64,000 nucleotides of DNA from JAWKWH01 sp041397625 (lineage in GTDB: Bacteria > Pseudomonadota > Alphaproteobacteria > Rhizobiales > Rhizobiaceae). The stretch spans positions 124,001 to 188,000 of the forward strand of contig JAWKWH010000002.1 in NCBI GenBank assembly GCA_041397625.1, given 5' to 3'. Both the position numbers and the translations under genes were made by a program. Of the stretch, positions 34,003 through 43,651 are shown piece after piece (position 1 is the first letter of the stretch; every line of letters starts with the position of its first letter). The notes under the pieces were generated by a model, which saw nothing but the letters and a program-made list of their open reading frames with translations, searched no databases and was not told where the DNA came from.

Positions 34003-34844
34003 TCCATCTCGCTTTCAACGTGGTTGCGTAGAATACCCACGCCCTCGACCTCGACTTCCACGAGGTCTCCGGGCTTCAGCCATTTCGGCGGATCGAAACG
34101 GGCACCGGCGCCGGTCGGCGTGCCCGTCGCGATCAGATCGCCCGGAATCAGCGACGTGAATGTCGAAATATATTCGATAATGCGCGAAAAGGGAAAAGCC
34201 ATCGAGGCGGTGGTGTCGCTCTGGCGGACTTCGCCGTTGACTCGGGTCTCGATGTGCAGGTTCGCCGGATCGAGCCCATCGAGCGCGGTTTCGATCCACG
34301 GCCCGTAGCTGCCGGACCGCTCGAAGTTCTTGCCCTGCGTGACGTTGAACTTGCCGTGCCTGATCCAGTCGCGCACCGACCCTTCGTTCATGATCGTCAG
34401 GCCGGCCACGTGGCGCATCGCGTCTGCGGCGGGAATGCGCCGGCCGGCACGGCCGATCACGAGCACGATTTCGCCCTCATAGTCGAGCTGTTCGGATTCC
34501 GGCGGGATCAGCAGCGCCTCGTCGGGCGGCGAGAAGGAAAGCGCGGAACGCATGAACAGCGACGGATAGGTCGGCGCGTCCGATCCGTCGCGATATTCCT
34601 CGTTGCGGTTTTGGTAGTTGACCCCGACGCAGAAGATGCGCGGCGGGTCACGCAGGGGAAGCTCCAGGTGAACATCGCCGAGCCGGTGATCCGGCTCGCC
34701 GGCAAGCAGCGCCTCGGCGCGCACCAGATCGTCCGCCTCAAGCAGAGCGCGCACCGAACTCCAGCCGCCGCGCCGTGTCAGGTCGAAAACGCCGTCATCT
34801 GTCGCGGCGCCGACGCGGTTGCCATTGAACGTGATCAGCCGCAT
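33999..34844 (-). CDS. hpaG: fumarylacetoacetate hydrolase family protein, HpaG-like isomerase/decarboxylase
   Basis: 281 residues. The C-terminal FAH domain holds FCVGVNYQNRNEEY, the metal-binding glutamates in LDYEGEIVLVIGRAG, and GDLIATGTPTGAGARFDPPKWL. In the homoprotocatechuate pathway HpaG decarboxylates and isomerises the ring-cleaved tricarboxylate. The enterobacterial enzyme is a tandem fusion of two such domains (over 400 residues), while this one is a single domain preceded by the short MRLITFNGNRVGAATDDG lead. It may do both steps as a homodimer, or the second half may be elsewhere. Divergent from hpaF. Confidence 0.85.
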   Translation of the reverse strand: MRLITFNGNRVGAATDDGVFDLTRRGGWSSVRALLEADDLVRAEALLAGEPDHRLGDVHLELPLRDPPRIFCVGVNYQNRNEEYRDGSDAPTYPSLFMRSALSFSPPDEALLIPPESEQLDYEGEIVLVIGRAGRRIPAADAMRHVAGLTIMNEGSVRDWIRHGKFNVTQGKNFERSGSYGPWIETALDGLDPANLHIETRVNGEVRQSDTTASMAFPFSRIIEYISTFTSLIPGDLIATGTPTGAGARFDPPKWLKPGDLVEVEVEGVGILRNHVESEMD

Positions 34845-34932
34845 GTTGCGGGCTCCCTGTTTTCATTGCCTTCGCCATCGCTATCATGCCGATACCGCAA
34901 CGACGGCGCAAACGGCGCAGCGGGGGCACCGG

Positions 34933-34960
34933 TTGACAACCGGCCAATAATGTTTAACAT
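34933..34960 (+). promoter_or_regulatory. candidate sigma70-type promoter for hpaF-hpaE-hpaD operon
   Basis: TTGACA (34933-34938) matches the -35 consensus fully; 16 bases later TAACAT (34955-34960) is a 4-of-6 match to the -10. It lies about 40 bases before the hpaF start, pointing toward it. The -10 is overlapped by a palindrome. Confidence 0.6.
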
Positions 34961-34965
34961 GTTAA
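34954..34965. promoter_or_regulatory. candidate HpaR operator (TTAACATGTTAA)
   Basis: A perfect 12-base palindrome TTAACATGTTAA covering the -10 of the hpaF promoter in an AT-rich patch of otherwise G+C-rich DNA. MarR-family repressors bind palindromes of this size. Occupancy would block transcription of the catabolic genes. Confidence 0.65.
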
Positions 34966-35000
34966 TTAATTGAGGGCAATGACCGTCCGGAAACAAGCCG

Positions 35001-35405
35001 ATGCCGCATCTGACCATCGAATACAGCGCCAATCTCGACGGCATGGTCGACATCGACCGGCTATGCGCCGAACTGCTCGACGCGGCCATGTCCACGGGAA
35101 TTTTCGAGATCGGCGCGCCCAGGGTTCGCGCCATTCGCTGCGACCATTTCGCCATTGCCGACCGACATGACGCCAATGCCTTTGTCGACATGTCGCTCCG
35201 GGTCGGGCAGGGGCGCAGCGCCGAGCAGAAAAGAAGGGCCGGCGAGGCGATCTACGCCGCGGCGTCCGCCCGTCTCGCAGCGCTTTTCGAGACACCGCAT
35301 TTCGCCCTGTCTCTGGAGGTGCGCGAGATCGACAAGGCGCTGAGCTGGAAGAAGAACTCCATGCATGCGCGGCTACGCGACCAGGGAACCAAGGGCAATG
35401 TCTGA
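35001..35405 (+). CDS. hpaF: 5-carboxymethyl-2-hydroxymuconate isomerase
   Basis: 134 residues beginning MPHLTIEYSANL, so the mature protein starts with the catalytic N-terminal proline of the tautomerase superfamily. Other family marks are DMSLRVGQGRSAEQKRRAGE and the final HFALSLEVREIDKALSWKKN. It isomerises 5-carboxymethyl-2-hydroxymuconate to the oxo form in the homoprotocatechuate meta-cleavage pathway. It overlaps hpaE by eight bases. The promoter and operator lie just upstream. It leads the operon hpaF-hpaE-hpaD-VOC dioxygenase-decarboxylase. Confidence 0.93.
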   Translation: MPHLTIEYSANLDGMVDIDRLCAELLDAAMSTGIFEIGAPRVRAIRCDHFAIADRHDANAFVDMSLRVGQGRSAEQKRRAGEAIYAAASARLAALFETPHFALSLEVREIDKALSWKKNSMHARLRDQGTKGNV

Positions 35406-36915
35406 TCTTGAGCAAAACATCGCCAGCGCCGAGACCTATCTGGAGCGCTTCCGCCGCGACGGCGTGTTGAACCGGATCGCCGGCAAGGATGTGCCGGCCG
35501 CCTCGGGCGCCACTTTCGAGACGATCTCGCCGGTCGACCTGAAGCCGATCGCCAACGTGGCCAGGGGCGGCGCTGCCGACATCGACAGCGCGGCGAAGGC
35601 GGCGCGCGACGCATTTGCCGGCTGGCGCGACATGGGCGGCGCGGAGCGCAAGCGCATCCTGCACGCTATCGCCGACGCCATCGTCGCCCGTGCCGAGGAA
35701 ATCGCCTTCGTCGAATGTATGGACACCGGCCAGGCGCTGCGTTTCATGTCGAAGGCGGCGCTGCGCGGGGCGGAGAACTTCCGCTTCTTCGCCGACCGGG
35801 CGCCCGGTGCGCGTGACGGCAGGGCGTTGCGGGCGCCCGGCCAGGTCAACATGACGACGCGGGTGCCGATCGGGCCGGTCGGCATCATCACGCCGTGGAA
35901 CACGCCGTTCATGCTGTCGACATGGAAGATCGCGCCGGCGCTCGCCGCCGGCTGCACCGTCGTGCACAAGCCGGCCGAATTCTCGCCGCTGACGGCGCGC
36001 CTCCTGGTCGAGATCGCCGAGGACGCGGGCCTGCCCGCCGGCGTCTGGAACCTGGTCAACGGTTTCGGCGAGGATGCCGGCCGCGCGCTGACCGAGCATC
36101 GCGACATCAAGGCGATCGGCTTCGTCGGCGAAAGCCGCACCGGCTCGATGATCATGAAACAGGGCGCCGATACGCTGAAGCGCGCCCATTTCGAGCTTGG
36201 CGGCAAGAACCCGGTGATCGTGTTCGCCGATGCCGACCTGGAGCGCGCGGCGGATGCAGCCGTGTTCATGATCTATTCGCTGAACGGCGAGCGCTGCACC
36301 TCTTCGTCGCGCCTGCTGGTCGAGCGGTCGATCCACGACGAATTCGTCGCAAAGGTCGCCGAGAAGGCAAGCCGCATCAAGGTCGGTCATCCGCTTGACC
36401 CGGAAACCGTCATCGGACCGCTGATCCATCCGGTGCACGAGAAGAAGGTGCTGTCCTATTTCGACATCGCCCGTGCCGAAGGCGCGACGATCGCCGCCGG
36501 CGGCGCCAAGGCGGACGGGCCGGGCGGTGGTTGCTACGTGCAGCCGACGCTGTTCACCGGCGCAAATAACGGCATGCGGATTGCGCGCGAGGAGATTTTC
36601 GGCCCCGTTCTGACGGCAATCCCGTTCGACGACGAGGCCGACGCGCTGGCGATCGCCAACGATACGGAGTACGGGCTCACGGGCTATCTGTGGACTTCCG
36701 ATGTCACCCGCGCCTTCCGCTTCTCCGAACGGCTGGAAGCAGGCATGATCTGGGTGAATTCGGAAAACACGCGCCACCTGCCGACGCCGTTCGGCGGCGC
36801 CAAGTCGTCGGGTATCGGCCGCGACGGCGGCGACTGGTCGTTTGACTTCTACATGGAAACCAAGAACATCGCCTTTTCGACAACCGCCCACAAGATACCG
36901 AAGCTGGGCGGATGA
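35398..36915 (+). CDS. hpaE: 5-carboxymethyl-2-hydroxymuconate-6-semialdehyde dehydrogenase
   Basis: 505 residues from the ATG at 35398 inside the end of hpaF. An NAD-dependent aldehyde dehydrogenase: PWNTPFMLSTWKIAPALAAG, the general base E266 in ELGGKNP, and the nucleophile C300 in NGERCTSSSRLL. The C-terminal TPFGGAKSSGIGRDGG is typical of the HpaE and benzaldehyde branch. It oxidises the ring-cleavage semialdehyde made by the two dioxygenases encoded next. The pathway context makes HpaE the best reading; the fold alone would only say aldehyde dehydrogenase. Confidence 0.93.
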   Translation: MSDLEQNIASAETYLERFRRDGVLNRIAGKDVPAASGATFETISPVDLKPIANVARGGAADIDSAAKAARDAFAGWRDMGGAERKRILHAIADAIVARAEEIAFVECMDTGQALRFMSKAALRGAENFRFFADRAPGARDGRALRAPGQVNMTTRVPIGPVGIITPWNTPFMLSTWKIAPALAAGCTVVHKPAEFSPLTARLLVEIAEDAGLPAGVWNLVNGFGEDAGRALTEHRDIKAIGFVGESRTGSMIMKQGADTLKRAHFELGGKNPVIVFADADLERAADAAVFMIYSLNGERCTSSSRLLVERSIHDEFVAKVAEKASRIKVGHPLDPETVIGPLIHPVHEKKVLSYFDIARAEGATIAAGGAKADGPGGGCYVQPTLFTGANNGMRIAREEIFGPVLTAIPFDDEADALAIANDTEYGLTGYLWTSDVTRAFRFSERLEAGMIWVNSENTRHLPTPFGGAKSSGIGRDGGDWSFDFYMETKNIAFSTTAHKIPKLGG

Positions 36916-36979
36916 ACCGGAAAATTCCGGACGGTGACTGAGGGAAGAGAGACAAAACCGGTCATCGGGAGGAACAGTC

Positions 36980-37834
36980 ATGGGACAACTCGTACAGGCG
37001 GCAAAGGTCACGCATGTGCCGACGATGCTGCTTTCGGAGCAGCCCGGCAGGCTGCACGGCGCGCGCCAGCAGGCGATCGACGGCCATCGCGAAATCGGAC
37101 GCCGCGCCCGCGAGGCCGGCGCCGACACGGTGGTCGTGCTCGACACGCACTGGCAGGTCAATGCCGGCTATCACGTCAATTCCAACGCCCGCTTCGAGGG
37201 CGTGTTCACCAGCCACGAATTCCCGCAATTCATCCAGAACATGGCCTATGGCTATGACGGCAATCCGGCGCTCGGCGACCTCATCGCCGAAAGGGCAACC
37301 GGGCATGGCGTCTACACGTTGTCGCATCATGTCGAGACACTCGACCTCGAATACGGAACGCTGGTGCCGATGCGTTATATGAACGCCGAGGCCGACCTGA
37401 AGGTGGTGTCGGTGGCGGCCTGGTGCACGGTTCACAGCATCGCCTCGTCGCGCAAGCTCGGCGAGGCGATACGCGAGGCGATCGACGCCAGCGACAGCAA
37501 TGTCCTGCTGCTCGCCTCCGGCTCGCTGTCGCACAAGATCTGGGACAACGATCTCTACGAAGCCAACAACGGCACCTTCACCATCTCCAGCGAGTTCAAC
37601 CGCCAGGTCGATTTGCGCGTGCTGGATCTGTGGCGCAAGGGCAAGATCGCGACATTCCTGAAAATGCTGCCCGAATATGCGCTCTACTGTTCCGGCGAGG
37701 GCAGCATGCACGACACCGCGATGCTGTTCGGCGCTCTTGGCTGGGACAGCTACCAGGGCCAGGGTGAACTGATCGGCGAATATTTTCCAAGTTCGGGAAC
37801 CGGACAGGCCAATGTCGTCTTTCCGGTCCACTGA
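36980..37834 (+). CDS. hpaD: homoprotocatechuate 2,3-dioxygenase, LigB type (class III extradiol)
   Basis: 284 residues of the LigB superfamily. The early THVPTMLLSEQPGRLHGARQ, VLDTHWQVNAGYHVN, HHVETLDLEYGTLVPM and the later GSLSHKIWDND carry the histidines and glutamate that bind Fe(II) in this family. It opens the ring of 3,4-dihydroxyphenylacetate between carbons 2 and 3, like enterobacterial HpaD. It lies 64 bases after hpaE. Unusually, the very next gene encodes an unrelated dioxygenase of the VOC fold with the same expected reaction. Confidence 0.92.
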   Translation: MGQLVQAAKVTHVPTMLLSEQPGRLHGARQQAIDGHREIGRRAREAGADTVVVLDTHWQVNAGYHVNSNARFEGVFTSHEFPQFIQNMAYGYDGNPALGDLIAERATGHGVYTLSHHVETLDLEYGTLVPMRYMNAEADLKVVSVAAWCTVHSIASSRKLGEAIREAIDASDSNVLLLASGSLSHKIWDNDLYEANNGTFTISSEFNRQVDLRVLDLWRKGKIATFLKMLPEYALYCSGEGSMHDTAMLFGALGWDSYQGQGELIGEYFPSSGTGQANVVFPVH

Positions 37835-37855
37835 ACCGCCGGCAAACCGAGGAGA

Positions 37856-38842
37856 ATGAACTTGCCGATCCCCGCTCCCAACCTCTATCCGCCCTTCAAC
37901 GTGGTCCGGCTCAGCCATGTGGAGTTTGTCGTGACCGACCTTGCCGCCAGCCGGGCGTTCTATGCCGACACGCTCGGATTGCAGGTGACGCATGAGGATT
38001 CCGAAACGGTTCATATGCGGGCGATGGAAGAGCGCGGCCATCATTGCATCGTGTTACGCAAGGACGGCGAAGCGGTGGTCAACTACCTCGCCTTCAAGGT
38101 CTATTCGGAGGACGATCTCGACCGGGCGAAAGACTGGTTCGAGGGCAGGGGTCTTGCCTGCGAATGGGTGGAACGGCCGTTCCAGGGCCGCACGCTAGCC
38201 ACGCGCGATCCGCATGGCGTGCCGCTGGAGTTCTACTTCAGCATGGAACGCCTGCCGCCGATCCACCAGAAATACAAGCTCTATCACGGTGTCAAACCGC
38301 TCAGGATCGACCACTTCAACTGCTTCTCGACCCATGTCGACGCTTCGGTTGCCTTCTACAACGACATCGGCTTCCGACTAACCGAATATACCGAGGACGA
38401 GGAAACCGGCCGGCTGTGGGCGGCGTGGATGCACCGCAAGGGCGGCGTGCACGACATGGCGTTCACCAACGGCCGCGGCCCGCGCCTGCATCACACCGCT
38501 TTCTGGGTTCCGACGCCCCTCAACATCATCGACCTGCTCGATGTGATGTCGACCACCGGATACCTCGCCAATATCGAGCGCGGTCCCGGCCGGCACGGCA
38601 TCTCCAACGCCTTCTTCCTCTATATCCGCGATCCCGACGGCCACCGTATCGAGATCTACTGCTCCGACTACCAGACAGTCGATCCGGACCACGAACCGAT
38701 CAGGTGGGACCTGAAGGACCCGCAGCGCCAAACGCTGTGGGGCGCGCCGGCGCCGCGCTCCTGGTTCGAGGAAGGTTCGGCGTTCGCCGCGGTTCCGGTC
38801 ATCGAACCGGACCTGAAGGCGCAGCCAATCGTCGCTCCGTGA
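37856..38842 (+). CDS. homoprotocatechuate 2,3-dioxygenase, VOC type (class I extradiol)
   Basis: 328 residues, with a GGAG site before the ATG. It resembles the Brevibacterium and Arthrobacter homoprotocatechuate dioxygenases along the whole length: VVRLSHVEFVVTDLAASRAF, WMHRKGGVHDMAFTNG, GPRLHHTAFW, IERGPGRHGISNAFFLYI. The metal ligands are H153, H212 and E266, and H200 aligns with the catalytic second-sphere histidine. Two VOC halves are visible: N-terminal structural and C-terminal catalytic. It is not homologous to the LigB-type enzyme upstream. It may prefer a related catechol, but the motif set argues for homoprotocatechuate. Confidence 0.9.
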   Translation: MNLPIPAPNLYPPFNVVRLSHVEFVVTDLAASRAFYADTLGLQVTHEDSETVHMRAMEERGHHCIVLRKDGEAVVNYLAFKVYSEDDLDRAKDWFEGRGLACEWVERPFQGRTLATRDPHGVPLEFYFSMERLPPIHQKYKLYHGVKPLRIDHFNCFSTHVDASVAFYNDIGFRLTEYTEDEETGRLWAAWMHRKGGVHDMAFTNGRGPRLHHTAFWVPTPLNIIDLLDVMSTTGYLANIERGPGRHGISNAFFLYIRDPDGHRIEIYCSDYQTVDPDHEPIRWDLKDPQRQTLWGAPAPRSWFEEGSAFAAVPVIEPDLKAQPIVAP

Positions 38843-38849
38843 GGGCGCC

Positions 38850-40259
38850 ATGGACGAGAACGATTTCCGCCGCTGGTCGAGACGCGCCGCCGACTGGGGC
38901 GTGGATTACCGCAAATCCGTCGCCGAAAGGCCTGTGCGGGCGCGGACGGCGCCGGGTGACATCGCCGGCCTGATCGGCGAGGGCCCGCCGGAGGCGGCCG
39001 AGCCGATGGAACGCATTTTTGCCGATTTCGAGGCGATCATTCCCGGTGGCATGACCCACTGGCAGCACCCGCGCTTCTTCGCCTATTTCCCGTCGAATGC
39101 CGCGCCAGCCTCGGTGATCGCCGAATATCTCGCCTCGTCCATGGCGGCGCAATGCATGCTGTGGCAGACCTCGCCGGCGGCGACCGAGCTGGAAACGAAG
39201 ATGATGGACTGGCTGCGCCGGGCCATCGGCCTTACCGAAGGCTTTTCCGGCGTCATCCAGGATTCCGCCTCTTCGGCGACGCTGTGCGCCGTGCTGACCA
39301 TGCGCGAGCGGGCGCTGCAATGGCGGGGCAATGCCGGCGGGCTTTCCGGCGAGAAGCGGTTGCGCGTCTATGCATCGAACGAGGTGCATACCTCGGTCGA
39401 CCGGGCGATCTGGATCGCCGGCATCGGTCAGGACAATCTGGTGCGCATACCGACCGGCGGGCCGCTGCGCTCGATGGATGTCGAGGCGCTCGAGGCGGCG
39501 ATCGCCGCCGACATCGCGGCGGGCTACCTGCCTGCCGGCGTGATCGCCTGCACCGGCGGCACCAGTACCGGTTCCAGCGACGACATCGCCGCGGTCTGCG
39601 CGGGGGCCAAGCGCCACGGCCTCTACGTCCATGTCGATGCCGCCTGGGCCGGCTCGGCGATGATCTGCCCGGAGTTCCGCGACCTGTGGTCCGGCGTCGA
39701 CGCGGCGGATTCGATCGTGTTCAACCCGCACAAATGGCTCGGCGTGCAGTTCGACTGTTCGGCCCATTTCGTCCGCAATCCCGACGAGTTGGTGCGCACG
39801 CTGGCGATCCAGCCGGAATATCTGAAGACCCACGGCCATGACGGGCTGATCAACTATTCGGAATGGTCGGTGCCGCTCGGCCGGCGGTTTAGGGCGCTGA
39901 AGATATGGTTCCTGCTGCGCGCCCATGGCATGGACAATCTCAGGACCATGATCCGCAACCATGTCGACTGGTCGCGGGCGCTTGCCGCCCGGCTGGCTGA
40001 GACGCCGGATTTCGAGATCGTCACCGAGCCGGTGCTGTCGCTGTTCAGCTTCCGTCACGTACCCGCCGGCATTGCCGATCCGGACGCGCACAATCAGGCC
40101 CTCGTCAACGCCATCAACGATGACGGCCGCATCTACCTGACCCAGACGCGGGTAAACGAGGCTCTCGTCATCCGTTTCCAGGCCGGCGCCGTCGAGACCC
40201 GGCGCGAGGACGTGGAGACGGCCTACGACGTCATCGTCGAGATGGCGGGCCGCATTTAG
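38850..40259 (+). CDS. PLP-dependent decarboxylase, group II (aromatic-L-amino-acid decarboxylase-like)
   Basis: 469 residues, typical for the DOPA/tyrosine decarboxylase branch. It starts seven bases after the dioxygenase, so it is in the hpa operon. Family marks are HWQHPRFFAYFPSNAAPASV, SASSATLCAVLTMRERAL, TGGTSTGSSDD, HVDAAWAGSAMICPEFR and the PLP lysine K295 in FNPHKWLGVQFDCSA. A decarboxylase of tyrosine or DOPA would feed tyramine or dopamine, which amine oxidation turns to 4-hydroxy- or 3,4-dihydroxyphenylacetate, the operon substrate. That link is inference. The stop is six bases from the convergent trkH stop. Confidence 0.88.
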   Translation: MDENDFRRWSRRAADWGVDYRKSVAERPVRARTAPGDIAGLIGEGPPEAAEPMERIFADFEAIIPGGMTHWQHPRFFAYFPSNAAPASVIAEYLASSMAAQCMLWQTSPAATELETKMMDWLRRAIGLTEGFSGVIQDSASSATLCAVLTMRERALQWRGNAGGLSGEKRLRVYASNEVHTSVDRAIWIAGIGQDNLVRIPTGGPLRSMDVEALEAAIAADIAAGYLPAGVIACTGGTSTGSSDDIAAVCAGAKRHGLYVHVDAAWAGSAMICPEFRDLWSGVDAADSIVFNPHKWLGVQFDCSAHFVRNPDELVRTLAIQPEYLKTHGHDGLINYSEWSVPLGRRFRALKIWFLLRAHGMDNLRTMIRNHVDWSRALAARLAETPDFEIVTEPVLSLFSFRHVPAGIADPDAHNQALVNAINDDGRIYLTQTRVNEALVIRFQAGAVETRREDVETAYDVIVEMAGRI

Positions 40260-40265
40260 GTTCGC

Positions 40266-41723
40266 TCAGCGGCTCCAGTAGAGCGGGGTGAGGATGACGA
40301 GCACCGCGAGGATTTCCAGCCGCCCCAGCAACATGCCGAAGACCAGGAACCATTTTGCCAGATCGGGCAGGGTCGAATAGTTGCCGCGCGGGCCGATCGT
40401 GTCGCCGAGACCCGGACCGATGTTCATCAGCGCGCTGAGCGCGCCGCTGAGCGACGACATGAAGTCGACGCCGGTGGCGGAGATCGCCACGGTGAGGATC
40501 GCCCACAGGAACAGGAAGGCGCCGATGAACAGCACCACGGCGCGCTGGATCTCGGCGTCGACCGGCCGGTCGCCGTAGCGCACGGTCTGCACGGTGCTCG
40601 GATAGATCAGCCGGCGGATGCCGTTCTGGATCAGCCCGTAGAGGATGACGAAGCGATAGGTCTTGACCCCGCCGGTGGTCGATCCCGAACAGCCGCCCAG
40701 GAACATGCCGACAAAGGCGAGCGCGAAGGCGAACGGACCCCATGACGTATAGTCGGTGGTCGAATAGCCGGTAGTGGTGATCACCGACATGAAGTTGAAC
40801 GCCGATATGGTGAGCGCATCGAACATGCCGAGCCCGGCGGTGATGCGCAGATAGATGGTCACCGCCAGGATGATCAGGACCACATAGGCCGCAAAGATCC
40901 TGATCTGCGGGTCGAGCGCGGCCTCGAACCGGCCGCGCAGCGCGAACAGGATCAGCGCGGAAAACGGCAGGCCGCCGATGAACATGAACAGGATGCCGAC
41001 CCACAACACCGCGTGACTGCCGCCATAATGTCCGATCGAGGCGTCGTGGGTGGAAAATCCCGCCGTCGAAACCGTGGTCAGCGCGTGGTTGATGGCGTCG
41101 AACGCGGTCATGCCGGCGATCGCATAGGCAAGCGCACAGGCCAGGGTGAGAACGGCGTAGATGCTCAACAACCCGGCTGCGAAGGTGGAAAACCGGGCAA
41201 ACGGCCTGTCGTCGATGTCGGACGATTCGATGCGGAAATAGGAGACGCCGCCGACATTGAGGAACGGCAGCAGGAACAGGCCGAGCGCGATGACGCCGAG
41301 CCCGCCCATCCACTGCAGGATGGAACGCCACAACAGCATACCGGGCGGCAGCGTATCGATGTTGGAGATAACGGTCGCGCCGGTCGTCGTCACGCCGGCG
41401 ACGGCCTCGAACGCCGCATCGGTGGGCGACATGTCGAGCGACGAGGTCAGAAAGGGAATGGCGCCTGCCACGCACATGGTGATCCACAGCAGGTTGACCA
41501 GCAGGAAGCCGAACCGCGCCGAGACGGGCGGCGCCCTGGTGTTGGTGGCGATCGCGATGGCAAGCGCCAGGCCGCCGGTGAAGAACGAGGATGCGGTGAA
41601 GACCTTCCAGTCGTCATGACCGTAGTAGAGGTCGACGGCCGCCGGGATCAGCATGAAGACAGACAGATAGATGGCGAAGACGGCGGCGATGTGGATAGCG
41701 GCGCGGACGGATGTGCGTTGCAC
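40266..41723 (-). CDS. trkH: Trk potassium uptake system membrane protein
   Basis: 485 residues from the GTG at 41723, which has GAGGA ten bases upstream; a longer frame reaching 41837 adds a charged tail unlike the family. The protein has the four-fold membrane-pore-membrane plan of TrkH. Selectivity-filter-like segments are visible as EAVAGVTTTGATV, NHALTTVSTAGFSTHD, MSVITTTGYSTTDY and LSALMNIGPGLGD. It conducts K+ across the inner membrane and needs the NAD-binding TrkA regulator, which is not in the window. Convergent with the hpa operon. Confidence 0.93.
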   Translation of the reverse strand: MQRTSVRAAIHIAAVFAIYLSVFMLIPAAVDLYYGHDDWKVFTASSFFTGGLALAIAIATNTRAPPVSARFGFLLVNLLWITMCVAGAIPFLTSSLDMSPTDAAFEAVAGVTTTGATVISNIDTLPPGMLLWRSILQWMGGLGVIALGLFLLPFLNVGGVSYFRIESSDIDDRPFARFSTFAAGLLSIYAVLTLACALAYAIAGMTAFDAINHALTTVSTAGFSTHDASIGHYGGSHAVLWVGILFMFIGGLPFSALILFALRGRFEAALDPQIRIFAAYVVLIILAVTIYLRITAGLGMFDALTISAFNFMSVITTTGYSTTDYTSWGPFAFALAFVGMFLGGCSGSTTGGVKTYRFVILYGLIQNGIRRLIYPSTVQTVRYGDRPVDAEIQRAVVLFIGAFLFLWAILTVAISATGVDFMSSLSGALSALMNIGPGLGDTIGPRGNYSTLPDLAKWFLVFGMLLGRLEILAVLVILTPLYWSR

Positions 41724-42172
41724 GTTCGGTTGGTCCTCGTAGCCATGATGCCGCGGCGGCGGATGTCGTGCGACCGGTCGCCGCACGACAACGTTTTCAC
41801 TCTGCGACCAATAGCGGAAGGGCCCGTTGCACGGCAAGTCCGACGGTCTGAAAGCGGTCGATCATGCAAAACACCGAATTTTCTTGCATTTACCCGACCG
41901 ATGGCCCATATGCGCGGCACAAGGCGCTTGGGCCGGACGATAAGCCGGCTTTCCCGGAGGACTCGTGGCGCTTTCACCCGCCTCCATACTGTTTCAGACA
42001 ATGTGAATGGATTGGGTGCCCGCAGGCGACAACGCCCGGCGGGATGAACGATGCAGCCCGGAAGCGCGGTTGATCCGCACGCCTTGCCGCATGAAATGAA
42101 ACGAATTTGCCGCCGCGCTCGAGCCGCGGGGCATGCAATGCGCGGTCATATGGGCCGCAGAAGAGAAATTAC
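41724..42172. other. 449-base divergent region with structured helicase leader
   Basis: This separates trkH and the helicase gene. I see no supported coding sequence. The last 60 bases before the helicase start hold a stem CCGCG-N7-CGCGG (42113-42129) followed by further self-complementary sequence (GCATGCAATGC and a GCGG/CCGC pair). This is compatible with a structured 5' leader, as found on cold-induced helicase mRNAs. Confidence 0.4.
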
Positions 42173-43555
<1,383 letters not shown>

Positions 43556-43651
43556 GGTTCCGACCCTGGCCGCTTGACTGTTGACGCCGCGCGGCCGAAT
43601 TAGCGTCGGCTGCGCGGCAAGACCGATTGAAGCGCATGTCCGGCGGAGGGG

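Noticed and set aside
42107..42172. Upstream extension of the helicase frame
   Set aside because: The extra residues are encoded by the self-complementary leader, lack an in-frame ATG with a binding site, and do not resemble helicase N-termini.
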